A stretch of DNA of 64,000 bases from Streptomyces massasporeus (GCF_014648995.1 NZ_BMSE01000029.1:1-64000), one strand, 5' to 3'. Counted from the stretch's first letter, positions 50,253 through 59,685 are shown. The notes: generated by a model from the letters alone, not told the origin. Numbers and translations: made by a program.

Positions 50253-50993
50253 TCAACCGGAAAGATCCTGGGAGAGCGAGTGATATCCATCAGCCACGGC
50301 GACTGAGGCAATGGATCCGCTCTCGGTGCGCCCTAGCCAGACAACAGAAGCTCCTTCAGCAGTGAACGTCACGAGGTCCGCTTCGTGCTCCTCGTTGCTT
50401 ACACGCTCGAAGTAGTCATCGAAGAGACTTTCGGTCTCACGCGGCTGCCGGGTGCCGGTCTGGCATCCTTTCCAGAACTCGCGGAACGGAGCGGTCAGCG
50501 TCGGCCAGGCAACGGCGTCGGAGAAGCTCCCCATGTTGGTCTCGGAGTTGAACCCGATCCGGCTTCCGGGGCGAAGCGTGTCGATATCGTCTTCGACGCC
50601 GAGAGCCATCTCCCAGCCAGCTACGGGGGCCTCGGTGATGCACAGGCGGATGGCGGCAACTTCCCTGCCGTCGAAACGCTCGCCCATGAACTCGTATGGT
50701 GCTTCCGTCCAAGCGGCCTCCACTCGGAAGACACCAGGCGGGATCCGCTCTGCAAGCTCCCGGCCGACTCGTGTCTCCAGCTCCGGATCCTCGTCATCCG
50801 GCCACGGAGAGTCAACGATGAGGCGGCCGCTGGGGACGCGGATCGTCGTTACCTCTGTCACTTCGACGACCTGGACGAACGTCTCCGGATCATCAGAACG
50901 CGTTCCAAGTCGTGTCCCCGGCGTGAAAACCGCTTCCAGATACCAGCTCTCCGCGGGCCCAGCCGCCAGCCGGGCATCTGCTGCATGATCCAT
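50253..50993 (-). CDS. DUF4241-like protein (246 aa)
   Basis: IRVPSGRLIVDSPWPDD, ELAERIPPGVFRVEAAWTEA and GWEMALGVEDDIDTLRPGSR followed by IGFNSETNMGSFSDAVAWP form the DUF4241 pattern common in actinobacteria. The ATG at 50993 gives the usual length; a GTG ten codons upstream is possible. The family has no assigned function but is often seen in accessory regions. It lies divergent to parA. Confidence 0.7.
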   Translation of the reverse strand: MDHAADARLAAGPAESWYLEAVFTPGTRLGTRSDDPETFVQVVEVTEVTTIRVPSGRLIVDSPWPDDEDPELETRVGRELAERIPPGVFRVEAAWTEAPYEFMGERFDGREVAAIRLCITEAPVAGWEMALGVEDDIDTLRPGSRIGFNSETNMGSFSDAVAWPTLTAPFREFWKGCQTGTRQPRETESLFDDYFERVSNEEHEADLVTFTAEGASVVWLGRTESGSIASVAVADGYHSLSQDLSG

Positions 50994-51210
50994 GTAGCAG
51001 ACGATATTCGGTCGGACCGACACGTCCGCGGCGAGCAGCAGTCACAGCACCACGCCGATCGCCCAGTGGTTTGCCTCAACGAGGCCACGGCGTCGCCTAC
51101 AGCCATGTCACAAACGCCAGTTGCTGGCTGAGCTTGACGCTACGCCGACTCCTGCCTTCTGCACGGCTCTGCGTCCGAGCGAAGCTGGCCGTCCAGGCGC
51201 AGACGCGCGC

Positions 51211-51227
51211 TGATTACGGCGTAATCA
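51211..51227. promoter_or_regulatory. parS-like palindrome, copy 5, upstream of parA
   Basis: TGATTACG-G-CGTAATCA, perfect over 17 bp, 89 bp before the parA start. It could serve both partition and parAB autoregulation. Confidence 0.75.
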
Positions 51228-51315
51228 GGGTGGGGGAGTGCCTGACACCCATCAAGTTGGCCTAACTAACGTGTCGATGCTGCACTTGATCATGGACGTT
51301 AGTATGGTGTCCTCC

Positions 51316-52581
51316 ATGAGTTCGCCAGCCACTTCCAGCGACCGCGAGAAGGTCGTCTCCAAACTGCCGGGATGGCTCCGGCAGAACCTCAAAATCAGAG
51401 CCGCCCAGTACGGCATCGAGATTCAGGCCGCCGTCGAGCAGGGCATCACCGACTGGTGCAGCCTTGCCTCCACGCCTGCCACCATCGACACCGCCGGCGC
51501 CGACTCCTTCTCCACCTTCCTGCCCCCCGGGCAGTGGGAGGAGTTCCGTCAGATCGCCGCGGACCGGCGTGTCTCCCTCATCCAGGGCCTGGCCCAGTCC
51601 GTCCAGCTATGGCTCGACGCCAACCCCGCCCCAGAAGTCGAGCGACCCACCATCACCCGCCGCATCGTCGTCTGCAACCAGAAGGGCGGAGTCGGCAAGA
51701 CCGCCGTCACCGCCGGACTGGGCGAGGCCCTGGCCGAAGACCCCAACCGCCTCCACCCCGTACGCGTCGCCAAAGCCCTCACAAAGGCCCTACGCGCCAG
51801 CGAAACGCACAACGAGGATCCCGAGTCGGGAGCCGACCCGCTCGACATTGAGAACCTGCCCGGCCTGGGGCTACGAGTACTTCTCGTCGACTTTGACCCG
51901 CAGTGCCACCTCACCAATCAACTGGGCGGCAGCCCATTGCCGTTGAATGGCGACAGCCTCACCAACCACATGGCGGGCGACCCCAAGGGCGACCTGCGTG
52001 ACCTCATCATCTCCGTCGATGACGACAGTTTCGACGGCCGCCTCCACCTCCTGCCCGCCTGCAACGACGCCTTCCTGCTCGACGTTCGCCTCTCCGCAGT
52101 ACGCGCCCGGGAAGCCGCGCTCGAGCGAGCCCTTGCCCCACTCGAAGCTGATTACGACGTAATCATCGTCGACTGCCCGCCCAGCCTCGGCCTCAGCATG
52201 GACGCCGCCGCCTACTACGGCCGCCGCCGCGACGGCGAGAAGCCCGGCCAGTCCGGAGCCCTCATCGTCGTCCAAGCCGAAGACAGCTCCGCCGACGCCT
52301 ACGAGCTGCTCACCACCCAGATCGACGACCTGCGCAGCGATCTCCAAGTCGACATCGACTACCTCGGCATCGTCGTCAACCTCTACGACTCCCGCCGCGG
52401 ATACATCGCAACCTCCTCGCTGCAGGGGTGGGTGGACATAAAGGATCCGCGAGTCGTCGGCCTCATTGGCGACCTCAAGGAACAGAAGGAAGCAGTGCGC
52501 GTAAAGAAGCCCCTACTGTCCTACGCACCCAAGTCCCAGCAGGCCGTCGGCATGCGCGCCCTGGCAAGGGAGGTCTCGTGA
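51316..52581 (+). CDS. parA: ParA-type partition ATPase with two N-terminal ribbon-helix-helix-like modules (421 aa)
   Basis: The deviant Walker A NQKGGVGKTAVT lies at residues 121-132, the second box is RVLLVDFDPQCHLTNQLGG, and Walker B reads YDVIIVDCPPSLGLSMDAA. An insertion of about 40 residues follows Walker A. Before the ATPase, residues 14-47 (KLPGWLRQNLKIRAAQYGIE) and 65-101 (FLPPGQWEEFRQIAADRRVS) each look like ribbon-helix-helix units, so the protein may bind DNA itself. The ATG at 51316 is one of several possible starts (51304 also). TAGTAT lies 10 bp upstream, so the mRNA may be leaderless. Overlaps parB as GTGA. Confidence 0.85.
   Translation: MSSPATSSDREKVVSKLPGWLRQNLKIRAAQYGIEIQAAVEQGITDWCSLASTPATIDTAGADSFSTFLPPGQWEEFRQIAADRRVSLIQGLAQSVQLWLDANPAPEVERPTITRRIVVCNQKGGVGKTAVTAGLGEALAEDPNRLHPVRVAKALTKALRASETHNEDPESGADPLDIENLPGLGLRVLLVDFDPQCHLTNQLGGSPLPLNGDSLTNHMAGDPKGDLRDLIISVDDDSFDGRLHLLPACNDAFLLDVRLSAVRAREAALERALAPLEADYDVIIVDCPPSLGLSMDAAAYYGRRRDGEKPGQSGALIVVQAEDSSADAYELLTTQIDDLRSDLQVDIDYLGIVVNLYDSRRGYIATSSLQGWVDIKDPRVVGLIGDLKEQKEAVRVKKPLLSYAPKSQQAVGMRALAREVS
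52149..52165. promoter_or_regulatory. parS-like palindrome, copy 6, inside parA
   Basis: TGATTACG-A-CGTAATCA, perfect over 17 bp, encodes the residues around YDVII of the ParA Walker B segment. Confidence 0.7.
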
Positions 52582-53729
52582 GCAAGGCCGACCAGCTGGG
52601 CTCCGGCCGATTCGGCGGAACGGTGCGCACGGTCAGCGCCCGCCGCCAGGCCGTCGCCGCCGCAACAGGAGTTCCCACCGAGGGTATCGCCCCTCCCACC
52701 GAGCTCCCCGTCCACCGGATCAGTCCTAACCCCGATAACCCCCGCTCTACTCTCGGGGACCTCACCGACCTCGCGGGCAGTCTCAAGACCCACGGTCAGA
52801 AGCAGGCCATCACGGTCATGAACCGCGATGCCTACGTCAAGATCAACCCGGAACGCGAGACCGACCTCGAGCACGACACCACCTACGTCGTGATCGACGG
52901 CAGCAGCCGCCTCGCTGCTGCCCGCGAGGCCGGCCTCGCCACGGTCAAGGTCATGGTGAGCGACGAGCAGGGGACTACCCCCGAGGAACTGCTGGAATCC
53001 GCTCTCGTCGCCAACATCCACCGCCAGGACCTCGAAGAACTCGACGAAGCCCGCGCCCTCCAGCGTTTGTTGGAGATCCATGGCAGCCAGCGCGCCTTGG
53101 CCAAGCGCCTCCACCGCTCCCAGGGCTGGATCTCCCAGCGCCTGGCTCTCCTGAAGCTGACTCCTGAACTCCAAGCCCGTATCGGTCAGGAACCCATCGA
53201 CCTGCTGCGCGCGGTCGGCAGCAAACCCGTCGAAGAGCAGACAGGCGCTTTTGAAGAGCTCAAAGCAGAGCGCGTAGCAAAGGAAGAGAAGGCACGCTCA
53301 TCGAAGCACGCAGCGCCACCAGTTGCAGCCGATGCCGGCCGGGACGAGCCGACGGACCAACTAACCACCCCTGACAGCGGCGCAATCAGCCGCACGACTC
53401 AAGAGCCCTCGTCAGCCGACAGCCAGGTGAAGGCCTCAAGCTCCGACGCCGAGCTGGTCCAAGAGTCGCCAGCGTCGGAGGCGATCCCCGAACCTCGCGC
53501 TGATCCCCGTCCCCCTAAGACCAACGTGAGCGAGGAGCAGGCAGCCCGCCGAGTGCCGTTCGACAGGCCCGGTGAACTCGCGATGCTGCTGGACGTGAGG
53601 ATGGAGAACGATGACGCCTTCTTCGCACTCGTCGAACTCTTGAACCGCAAGGCCCTCGAGCGAGACCCGGGCCGACTTAGCGAACTGGCAAGGTCATTCG
53701 CCGAGCAAGCCGCCCAACCTCCCGGCTGA
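52578..53729 (+). CDS. parB: ParB-type centromere-binding protein (383 aa)
   Basis: ParB proteins bind parS and use CTP to slide along DNA. This one has the N-terminal ParB domain with RISPNPDNPR, VIDGSSRLAAAREAGLATVK, the arginine-rich patch region SALVANIHRQDLEELDEARA, and an HTH GSQRALAKRLHRSQGWISQR. A long acidic, Ser-rich linker (about 240-340) leads to a helical C-terminal dimer region. GGGAGG precedes the GTG. It is coupled to parA. Its likely sites are the palindromes at 45912-52165. Confidence 0.9.
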   Translation: MSKADQLGSGRFGGTVRTVSARRQAVAAATGVPTEGIAPPTELPVHRISPNPDNPRSTLGDLTDLAGSLKTHGQKQAITVMNRDAYVKINPERETDLEHDTTYVVIDGSSRLAAAREAGLATVKVMVSDEQGTTPEELLESALVANIHRQDLEELDEARALQRLLEIHGSQRALAKRLHRSQGWISQRLALLKLTPELQARIGQEPIDLLRAVGSKPVEEQTGAFEELKAERVAKEEKARSSKHAAPPVAADAGRDEPTDQLTTPDSGAISRTTQEPSSADSQVKASSSDAELVQESPASEAIPEPRADPRPPKTNVSEEQAARRVPFDRPGELAMLLDVRMENDDAFFALVELLNRKALERDPGRLSELARSFAEQAAQPPG

Positions 53730-54374
53730 CCGGTCCGGCCCTCTGCGTGTAGACGTGCCCCGTCGTGCGAGGGATGGGGCACGTCTGGAAGATTCGGCGA
53801 AATCAGTTGCTGCACGGGCCGGTCTTTGGACAGGCCCGCTCACAAGCCTTTCAGCGATCACGCGCCGGCCGGGCAGGGCGCCTCCCGCGCCTGTCGTCCG
53901 TGCCAGAGGTTCGCCCGAACGAACCCTCCGAGCGCAGCAGATCCGTTTGCTGCGGTTCGACGAGAGGGACAGGGCCGACGTGTCTGCCGAGAGAGGCAGA
54001 GCGCAGAATCGCTCCTGACGAAAAACCTGACGCCACGTCACTGATGCGAGGCAACACACGCATCCAACTAGAAAGCCATGCAGTTTCCGGCGCCTCCAGC
54101 GCCGCAATAGGACGTCGTCTCAGGTGGCGCTGCACCAGTAGCAGCAGTGGGCCGTCGATCTTCATCGAACTCGCCGACGAACGGGACTGTCCGGAGATCG
54201 TCGTGGAGGACGAATCGGGATCCATGGTCACCGTCCAGGTGCCGCTCGGGCCGCCGGACGACTGGATTGCTGATCATCAACAGCGTCTGCAGCAGGTGGA
54301 GCGACCCTTGACTCGCCCACTAAGACTCCGCCGACCTCTGCCGCTCGAGACCCGCAGCATCCATTCTCGAGGGT
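53730..54374. other. Stretch without a convincing gene
   Basis: Open frames are present but show no good start, ribosome site or family. A frame at about 54044-54391 includes SIFIELADERDCPEIVVEDE and could be the end of a small damaged gene. No repeats were noticed. Confidence 0.35.
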
Positions 54375-54695
54375 ATGCCGCCTTCCACTGAAGTCCTCGA
54401 ACTGTGCCGGGCAACGTTCCCTCCGGAGTCACTTGATCTCGCCCCTCGCACCCTGGAAACCTACGACGCTGAGCAGGCTGATCGAGTACATCGGATCGCA
54501 ATCCAGCTGAGTGAGGGGAAGCTGAACCGGCTGGCCTGGTGGTTGGACGGCGCAGAGGAGAATCTGGAGACGTTCCTCTGGTACGGGAAAAATCCTCAAG
54601 AAAGCGTCCGGCCAGAGACACGAGCGTTCGCGGTGGACTTCATGAATGCTTTCGCTGACAAGCACCGGCTGAAGCCACCGCAGTCTTCGAGCTGA
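54375..54695 (+). CDS. Unknown small protein (106 aa)
   Basis: The ATG at 54375 opens a well-formed helical protein (LELCRATFPPESLDLAPRTL; VHRIAIQLSEGKLNRLAWWL; NLETFLWYGKNPQESVRPET). No family is recognised. It is the last gene before the decayed IS region and may be an accessory orphan. Confidence 0.5.
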   Translation: MPPSTEVLELCRATFPPESLDLAPRTLETYDAEQADRVHRIAIQLSEGKLNRLAWWLDGAEENLETFLWYGKNPQESVRPETRAFAVDFMNAFADKHRLKPPQSSS

Positions 54696-54760
54696 GCGGG
54701 GCCGTCTCTGGGCCGTCCGAGAGCGCTCAAACGAGGACCAACGCTGACAACCACCGACAG

Positions 54761-54858
54761 CTAAGTGCGTTGTGGCAAAGGGAGTCCCTGTTCGATGAGC
54801 AGGGGCTTCTTCGCGTGCGGAGCATGACTGCGAGGGGGTAGGGGCAGGCAGCGGACGG
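54761..54858. repeat. Left copy of a 98-bp inverted repeat
   Basis: The reverse complement matches 57961-58057 with long shared blocks (CAAAGGGAGTCCCTGTTCGA, TGAGCA, GGGGTAGGGGCAGGCAGCGG), about 85 percent overall. The pair bounds a 3.1-kb segment and probably represents two relic element ends. Confidence 0.7.
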
Positions 54859-54883
54859 CTTGCTGTTGATCGAGGAGGGTGCG

Positions 54884-55097
54884 ATGCCGTCGGTGCTGAG
54901 GTTGATGGAACAGCGGGAGGCGCGGGCAAGGCAGGATCTGGAGTCCTGGACGGAGGTCCTGGAGCAGGCTCAGGCGGAGGTGGATGCCGCGCGGGGAGCG
55001 GGTCGAGCGGGCCCGGGTGGGGCGTGAGGAACTCGTGTCGGTGCTGGCCGAGGAGGGGCCCGGTGAGTACGCCGGTTCCCGTGCCGTCCGGTGGTGA
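54884..55097 (+). pseudogene. Small coiled-coil gene with a +1 frameshift at GGGG
   Basis: GGAGG precedes the ATG. The frame reads PSVLRLMEQREARARQDLES and WTEVLEQAQAEVDAAR. After four G at about 54991 the natural continuation ERVERARVGREELVSVLAEE lies one base over and ends at 55097; the length has one base too many. This type of small coiled-coil gene often accompanies Streptomyces IS elements. Confidence 0.5.
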
Positions 55098-55134
55098 GAC
55101 GGCTGCCGCCGTGGGGGCGGGCGGCTCCGGGGCG

Positions 55135-55798
55135 GGGCACGGCGAGAGGCCACGACCCACCTGCGGGCCAGGACGACAAATCCGCGCCGGCCGTCGGATC
55201 GGCGCACGACTTCGACGTGCACTCCGTGGCGGGCGAACGCCTTCGCCAGCGCCGGGCCCTGGTAGGCACTGTCGACCCACACCAGGCTTCAGCTGCCGGC
55301 CCGGCTGGTCCATGAACGTCTCCAGCAGTGTGGGGGCGGCCTTGGAGTCGTGCACATCGGCCGCGGTCACGGTCACCTCCAGGAGCAGACCATCGGTGTC
55401 GGTGAGGATGTGGCGCTTGCGCCCGTCACGTGACTTGCCGCCGTCGTATCCGCGGCTGTCCTCGCCGACGGTCTCGGAGGCGTCCACCGACTGGCTGTCG
55501 ATGATGCCCGCGCTGGGTTCGGTGTTGCGGCCTGAACGTTCCCTCGCCGTGTGGCGCAGGCGTTCGTGCAGCTCACGCACGTAGTCGCAGGCCCGCCAGC
55601 GGCGGAAGAAGTCGTAGACCACCCGCCAGTACGGGAAGTCGACCGGCATGGCCATCCACTTCACGCCGTTGTCGACCAGGTAACGCACCGCGTCGAGTAT
55701 CTCGCGGTGGCAGTACGCCTCCGGACGCCCGCCCTGCGTAGGAGCCAGGCCGGTACCGGCATCGCGGAGCGGACCTCGGCCCACTCCGCGTCCGTCAT
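55135..55798 (-). pseudogene. IS5-family transposase relic
   Basis: In three successive frames the minus strand gives MTDAEWAEVRSAMPVPAWL, HREILDAVRYLVDNGVKWMA with DFPYWRVVYDFFRRW and IIDSQSVDASETVGEDSRGY, DGGKSRDGRKRHILTDTDGL, and finally WVDSAYQGPALAKAFARHGV up to ARRWVV. The C-terminal part is lost. Frameshifts near 55740 and 55280 make it inactive. Confidence 0.8.
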
Positions 55799-56063
55799 GT
55801 CACTCGGATAGCACCGCGCCCGCTGTTCCGGAGCGATCGAACCGAACCTGTGTACGTAGCAGCCGCACCCAGGGGTGACCGTAGTGGACGCGGGTACAGC
55901 GGGGATGGTCAACTCGTCAGACAACGGGTCTCCTTGCTCGTGACCGGCCTCAACAACCACGTCACTACCAAGGGGCCTGCTTCTTCATGCCCACGACCAC
56001 ACTGGCATCTCTGCCCGAATGATCAACCGCCGCTCGAACAGTGTCCGGATTGCCGCAACGCTC

Positions 56064-56846
56064 TCAGTCGCTGCTCGCGGACAGCAGGAGGTCGGCGATC
56101 CTGCCGGGATCGTCGGACATGGGTGAGTGTCCGCAGCCGGGCAGCTGGACATGGCGGGCTCCTGGCAGGAGTCGGGCTGCCCGGCGGGCCTGGTGCTGGG
56201 GTGTCAAAAGGTCCCGGGTGCCCCAGGCGACCGTGACCGGGACGCCGGGGGTGAAGCCGGTCAGCCGGTAGGTGCGTGCTGCTCGGCGGGTGGCTTTGAA
56301 GCCGGGCGCACGGGCCAGGTCTCGTAGAGCGGTGTCGGCTGCTTCCGGCGTCATCCGCCGGGGAGCCGCAACGAGTTGCCAGAACGTGAGCGTGCGGCCC
56401 AGGGGGCTGCTGGTCACCCGTGCCGTGCGAGAGCCGAGGCTCTCTGCCATCGTGCGCGCGATCCGGAGCGAGCCGAGGGCGTAGGCGGCCTCGGGGCGGG
56501 TCCACAGGCCGATCGGGGACAGGGCGACGGCGCTGCCTACCACGCCGGTCCGTGCGAGTTCGAGTGCAACGGCTCCTCCGAGCGAGTTGCCGACGACGGG
56601 CGGGCGTGTGAGGCCGACCGCGGAGAACCACGTGGCGACCTCGGTGGCGAGTGCCTGGACTGTAGGGGCGATGCCACCTGGCAGGGGTGGACTGTCGCCG
56701 AATCCTGGCAGGTCGACGGCCACGACCTCGCGTTCGCGGATCAACAGCTCGATGACGGGCGCCCAGCCCTCCCGGTCCAGCTGCCGGATCACAACGAGTG
56801 GCGGCCCTGTGCCGCGGCGGCTACTGGCGAGCTGGATATCCGGCAT
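56064..56846 (-). CDS. Alpha/beta hydrolase (260 aa)
   Basis: The fold and triad are intact: VVAVDLPGFGDSPPLPGG, the elbow VVGNSLGGAVALELA with Ser, AWGTRDLLTP with Asp and PGCGHSPMSDDPGRI with His. The region after the first strand reads VVIRQLDREGWAPVIELLIR, without the common HG oxyanion pair. Length is usual. The substrate is unknown. It lies between inverted repeats with a methyltransferase gene, so both may be passengers of a mobile segment. Confidence 0.8.
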   Translation of the reverse strand: MPDIQLASSRRGTGPPLVVIRQLDREGWAPVIELLIREREVVAVDLPGFGDSPPLPGGIAPTVQALATEVATWFSAVGLTRPPVVGNSLGGAVALELARTGVVGSAVALSPIGLWTRPEAAYALGSLRIARTMAESLGSRTARVTSSPLGRTLTFWQLVAAPRRMTPEAADTALRDLARAPGFKATRRAARTYRLTGFTPGVPVTVAWGTRDLLTPQHQARRAARLLPGARHVQLPGCGHSPMSDDPGRIADLLLSASSD

Positions 56847-57083
56847 ATCGGAAGTGTAAGAGCATGATCAGCGGTCGCACGAGCTGATGGGGCCGTCCGC
56901 GCAGCGACGGCCGGTCGACCCGGATGGCCAGTCGTGGTGCTTCTTCCAACGACCGGCCCTGAGGTATCGGGGCTGCCGGGAGTCGCCCATCGCCACGCGA
57001 GATATCCACCCGAGCCCAGCCGCGTATTTCAGCAGGTCAGCGAATTCCGTCGTTCCTCTCCTCTGCGCGGGCGCGTCCCTCGT

Positions 57084-57890
57084 TCAGGCCGCGGCACGGA
57101 AGACGTACGCCGCCATCGGGGCGGTGACCGGCCCCGGACCCAACCGTGCCGTCATCTCCTCGATGACGGTGGCCCGGACAGCCGGTCCGTCGCCGCGCTC
57201 CTCAATGGCCGCGCGCACTGGAGTCCCGGTGAGCTAGCCGGTGGCAAGGTCGGCGGTCGAAGCGGCCCGGCCCTGCAGCGTCAGCTCCTGCTCGTCCTCG
57301 ACGGCGAACCCGGCGGCCGCCAGATCAGCGGCTACGACAGCGGGGTCGGCGTAGCCGTGCGGAACCGTCGGGAAGAACCGTGGCGGGTCGGCCGGAAAGG
57401 CCCGCTCCAGCCCAGCCTGAAGCGCGACTTCGAAGGCGTGCGTTCCGAGCGGGCCCCAGGTGTTGAACAGGAACCGGCCGCCCGGGGCCAGCACCCGATG
57501 AATCTCGGTGAAGGCCTCGATGCGGGCGGGGAAGAACATCACACCGAACTGGCAGACCACCAAGTCGAAGCCTCCGTCGGGGAACGGCAGTTGCTGCGCG
57601 TCGGCCTGCCGCCACACCGCGCCTGGAGCCTGGGCCGACCCGAAAGCGACCATGGCCTCGTTCAGGTCGGTGGCCGTCACCTCGGCCGAGGGGGCCGCTT
57701 CCAGCAGGCCCGTTGTCAACACGCCAGTCCCTGCCGCGAGTTCAAGGATCAGCCGAGGACGAAGTGCCGCCGCCCGGGTGGCCAGGTCCTCGGCGAACGG
57801 CCGGAAGACCACTGGCACGAGGTACTGCTCATAGGCCGCCGGCATGGATTCGGACCATCGCCGCTCGGCATGAATTCCTGTCACCCCCAT
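57084..57890 (-). pseudogene. SAM-dependent methyltransferase gene with an internal amber stop
   Basis: The frame from 57890 encodes a class I methyltransferase (LILELAAGTGVLTTGLLEAA; VTATDLNEAMVAFGSAQ; PFPDGGFDLVVCQFGVMFFP; EIHRVLAPGGRFLFNTWGP). It stops at a TAG at 57234-57236 after 218 residues. The same frame continues without interruption, LTGTPVRAAIEERGDGPAVR to APMAAYVFRAAA, and ends at 57084, which looks like the true C-terminus. A single nonsense change therefore removes about 50 residues. The shortened protein keeps the SAM-binding motifs and may still fold. Confidence 0.65.
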
Positions 57891-57960
57891 GACGGTAGCG
57901 CCACGTCAAGAAACCTCACCCTTGCCGCGCCGCCACGCACCCCGGAGCTAAACCCATCCG

Positions 57961-58057
57961 TCGTCCGCTGCCTGCCCCTACCCCGTCGTGGCCATGCCCG
58001 CACACGCAGAAGCCCTTGCTCATCGAACAGGGACTCCCTTTGTCACAATGCACTAAG
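57961..58057. repeat. Right copy of the 98-bp inverted repeat
   Basis: Inverted relative to 54761-54858, about 85 percent identical. See the left copy. Confidence 0.7.
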
Positions 58058-58313
58058 CCGCACAGCCGCAGGTCAGGACCCCGGCCCACCAGTTCTTCGA
58101 TGTCGTTCAGGTGGTGCAGGGCATCTCTCAGTCAGGGCGCTGAAGTGGCTGGAGTTCAGTCGACGGACGGGAGCTCCAAGGCTGCTGAGGACGCCGACCG
58201 TTGTACGGGACGCTGTGTGACCCAGGCCAGCTGGTATGACCATTCCACTCACATGGGCGGCGCAACAAGGAAATCGCTAAGAGCGCCCCTGCCTCCACCG
58301 CTATCACCAGTAC

Positions 58314-58970
58314 ATGGTCAAAGCTGTGCTGCGCGGCCTGGCAGCCGCCCTCGTCGTCCTGTCCACCACCGTCTCCTCACCCGCTCACGCTGCAGAGCCC
58401 CTGCCCCTGTCTGAAGCTGTCGCCCAGCTGCCCCTCGGCACAGAGTCCCGTGACGGCTACACCCGGGAGAGCTTCCGCCACTGGAACGCCGGCGCCAACC
58501 CAACCGACGGATGCCACACACGCGCTGAGGTCCTCATCCACGAGGCCATCGAGCCGCCGACGCTTGGACCGAACTGCCGCCTGGAGGGCGGGCGCTGGCT
58601 GTCCTACTACGACGGCGTCGCGGTGACGTCGGCCTCCGGCTTGGACATCGACCACATGGTGCCCCTCGCTGAAGCATGGGACAGCGGCGCATCAGCCTGG
58701 AGCGCGCAACGCCGAGAGCAGTACGCCAACGACCAGGGCCAGGAAGCCTCGCTCGTCGCCGTCACCGCCCGCTCCAACCGCAGCAAGTCCGACCAGGACC
58801 CGGCCCAGTGGCTCCCACCCGCCGCCGATGCGCACTGCCGCTACGCCGCGGAGTGGGTGGGCACCAAACTCCGCTGGGATCTGGCAGCTGATGAAAGCGA
58901 GCTGGCTGCCCTGCGGGAGCTGACTGATACCTGCCCGAGCCAGACGGTGGAGTACGAAAGGGCGCCATAA
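58314..58970 (+). CDS. Secreted HNH nuclease (218 aa)
   Basis: A signal peptide (VKAVLRGLAAALVVLSTTVS, cleavage after SPAHA) is followed by a mature domain of the actinobacterial secreted HNH/DUF1524-like type: GYTRESFRHWNAG, GCHTRAEVLIHEA, then LDIDHMVPLAEAWDSGASAW with the catalytic DH, and ARSNRSKSDQDPAQWLPP. Length is normal. It could degrade extracellular DNA. It stands alone between decayed IS DNA and the second NucA/NucB gene. Confidence 0.85.
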   Translation: MVKAVLRGLAAALVVLSTTVSSPAHAAEPLPLSEAVAQLPLGTESRDGYTRESFRHWNAGANPTDGCHTRAEVLIHEAIEPPTLGPNCRLEGGRWLSYYDGVAVTSASGLDIDHMVPLAEAWDSGASAWSAQRREQYANDQGQEASLVAVTARSNRSKSDQDPAQWLPPAADAHCRYAAEWVGTKLRWDLAADESELAALRELTDTCPSQTVEYERAP

Positions 58971-59063
58971 GAGCGGAGCAGTGCACAGACTCCAGTATCT
59001 GGTCCGGTGCGGCGAGCCGCCTTCGACCTTCGAGGTGAGTGGCCGGACCGGGCCGGGGGACTA

Positions 59064-59264
59064 TTAGCTGAGGGGTTGGCGCGAGTCCGGGTGGCAGCGC
59101 AGTCGTACGCCGGGCTCGCCGGGGTCCTGGGTCGGTCTGTCGGCGCGATGGCCTACCGGCCATCAGGCAGCTCTTGGATGGCGAGTGTGATCTGGTCGTC
59201 TGCGCTGGACCTCGACTAGGGCCTGACCTAGTTGCGCAAAGTGCCCTTCGGTGATCGGCCTCAT
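59064..59264 (-). pseudogene. Decayed copy of the DUF6207 gene
   Basis: The minus strand begins MRPITEGHFAQLGQALVEVQ and ends DPGEPGVRLRCHPDSRQ, clearly related to the intact DUF6207 protein at 61791-62000, but an internal stop and frameshifts break it. The upstream DNA is duplicated as well, so this is a degenerate direct duplication. Confidence 0.65.
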
Positions 59265-59685
59265 GCAGGGATCGCGTGCGGTCGGCCGGTGAGGTTCTGT
59301 GCTCCTGCGGTCTTCAGCCCGTGTTGCCGGCCGGTCCGAGACGACAAGAGTTGCATCGCAGATTTGCGTCCGATTGGAGGTGGCCGGTCCCCTCCGCCGA
59401 GATACCGTTTCGAGCCGCCCAGGTAGTCACATATGGCCAGCCTTTGGCCCCTTGCAGGAGACGCGGGCAAGCCTAGAGACGTGCCACCAGGCGAAACATT
59501 GTCAATGCCACCGGAGCCGAGCGTCTTGCGTGCGCGGCATGCCGCCACCCAGAGTGCTCCTTTCCTCTGTACAGGTGGCCGAACTTGTGAAGTGAGCCTG
59601 CAAACCATGGCGTTGGCCATAGCTCACTTGTTCTAGCTTTGATGGGGTGATCTTCCCGTTCACCAGATATGGGAGGACCCTCGCG
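59265..59685. other. Stretch without an intact gene
   Basis: It contains the duplicated upstream region of the DUF6207 relic (to about 59320) and the leader of the secreted nuclease gene. No other feature was recognised. Confidence 0.4.

Noticed and set aside
45912..52165. The palindromes as plain transcription operators only
   Set aside because: They are spread over intergenic and coding positions around parAB rather than at one promoter; partition sites explain this better, though a dual role is possible.
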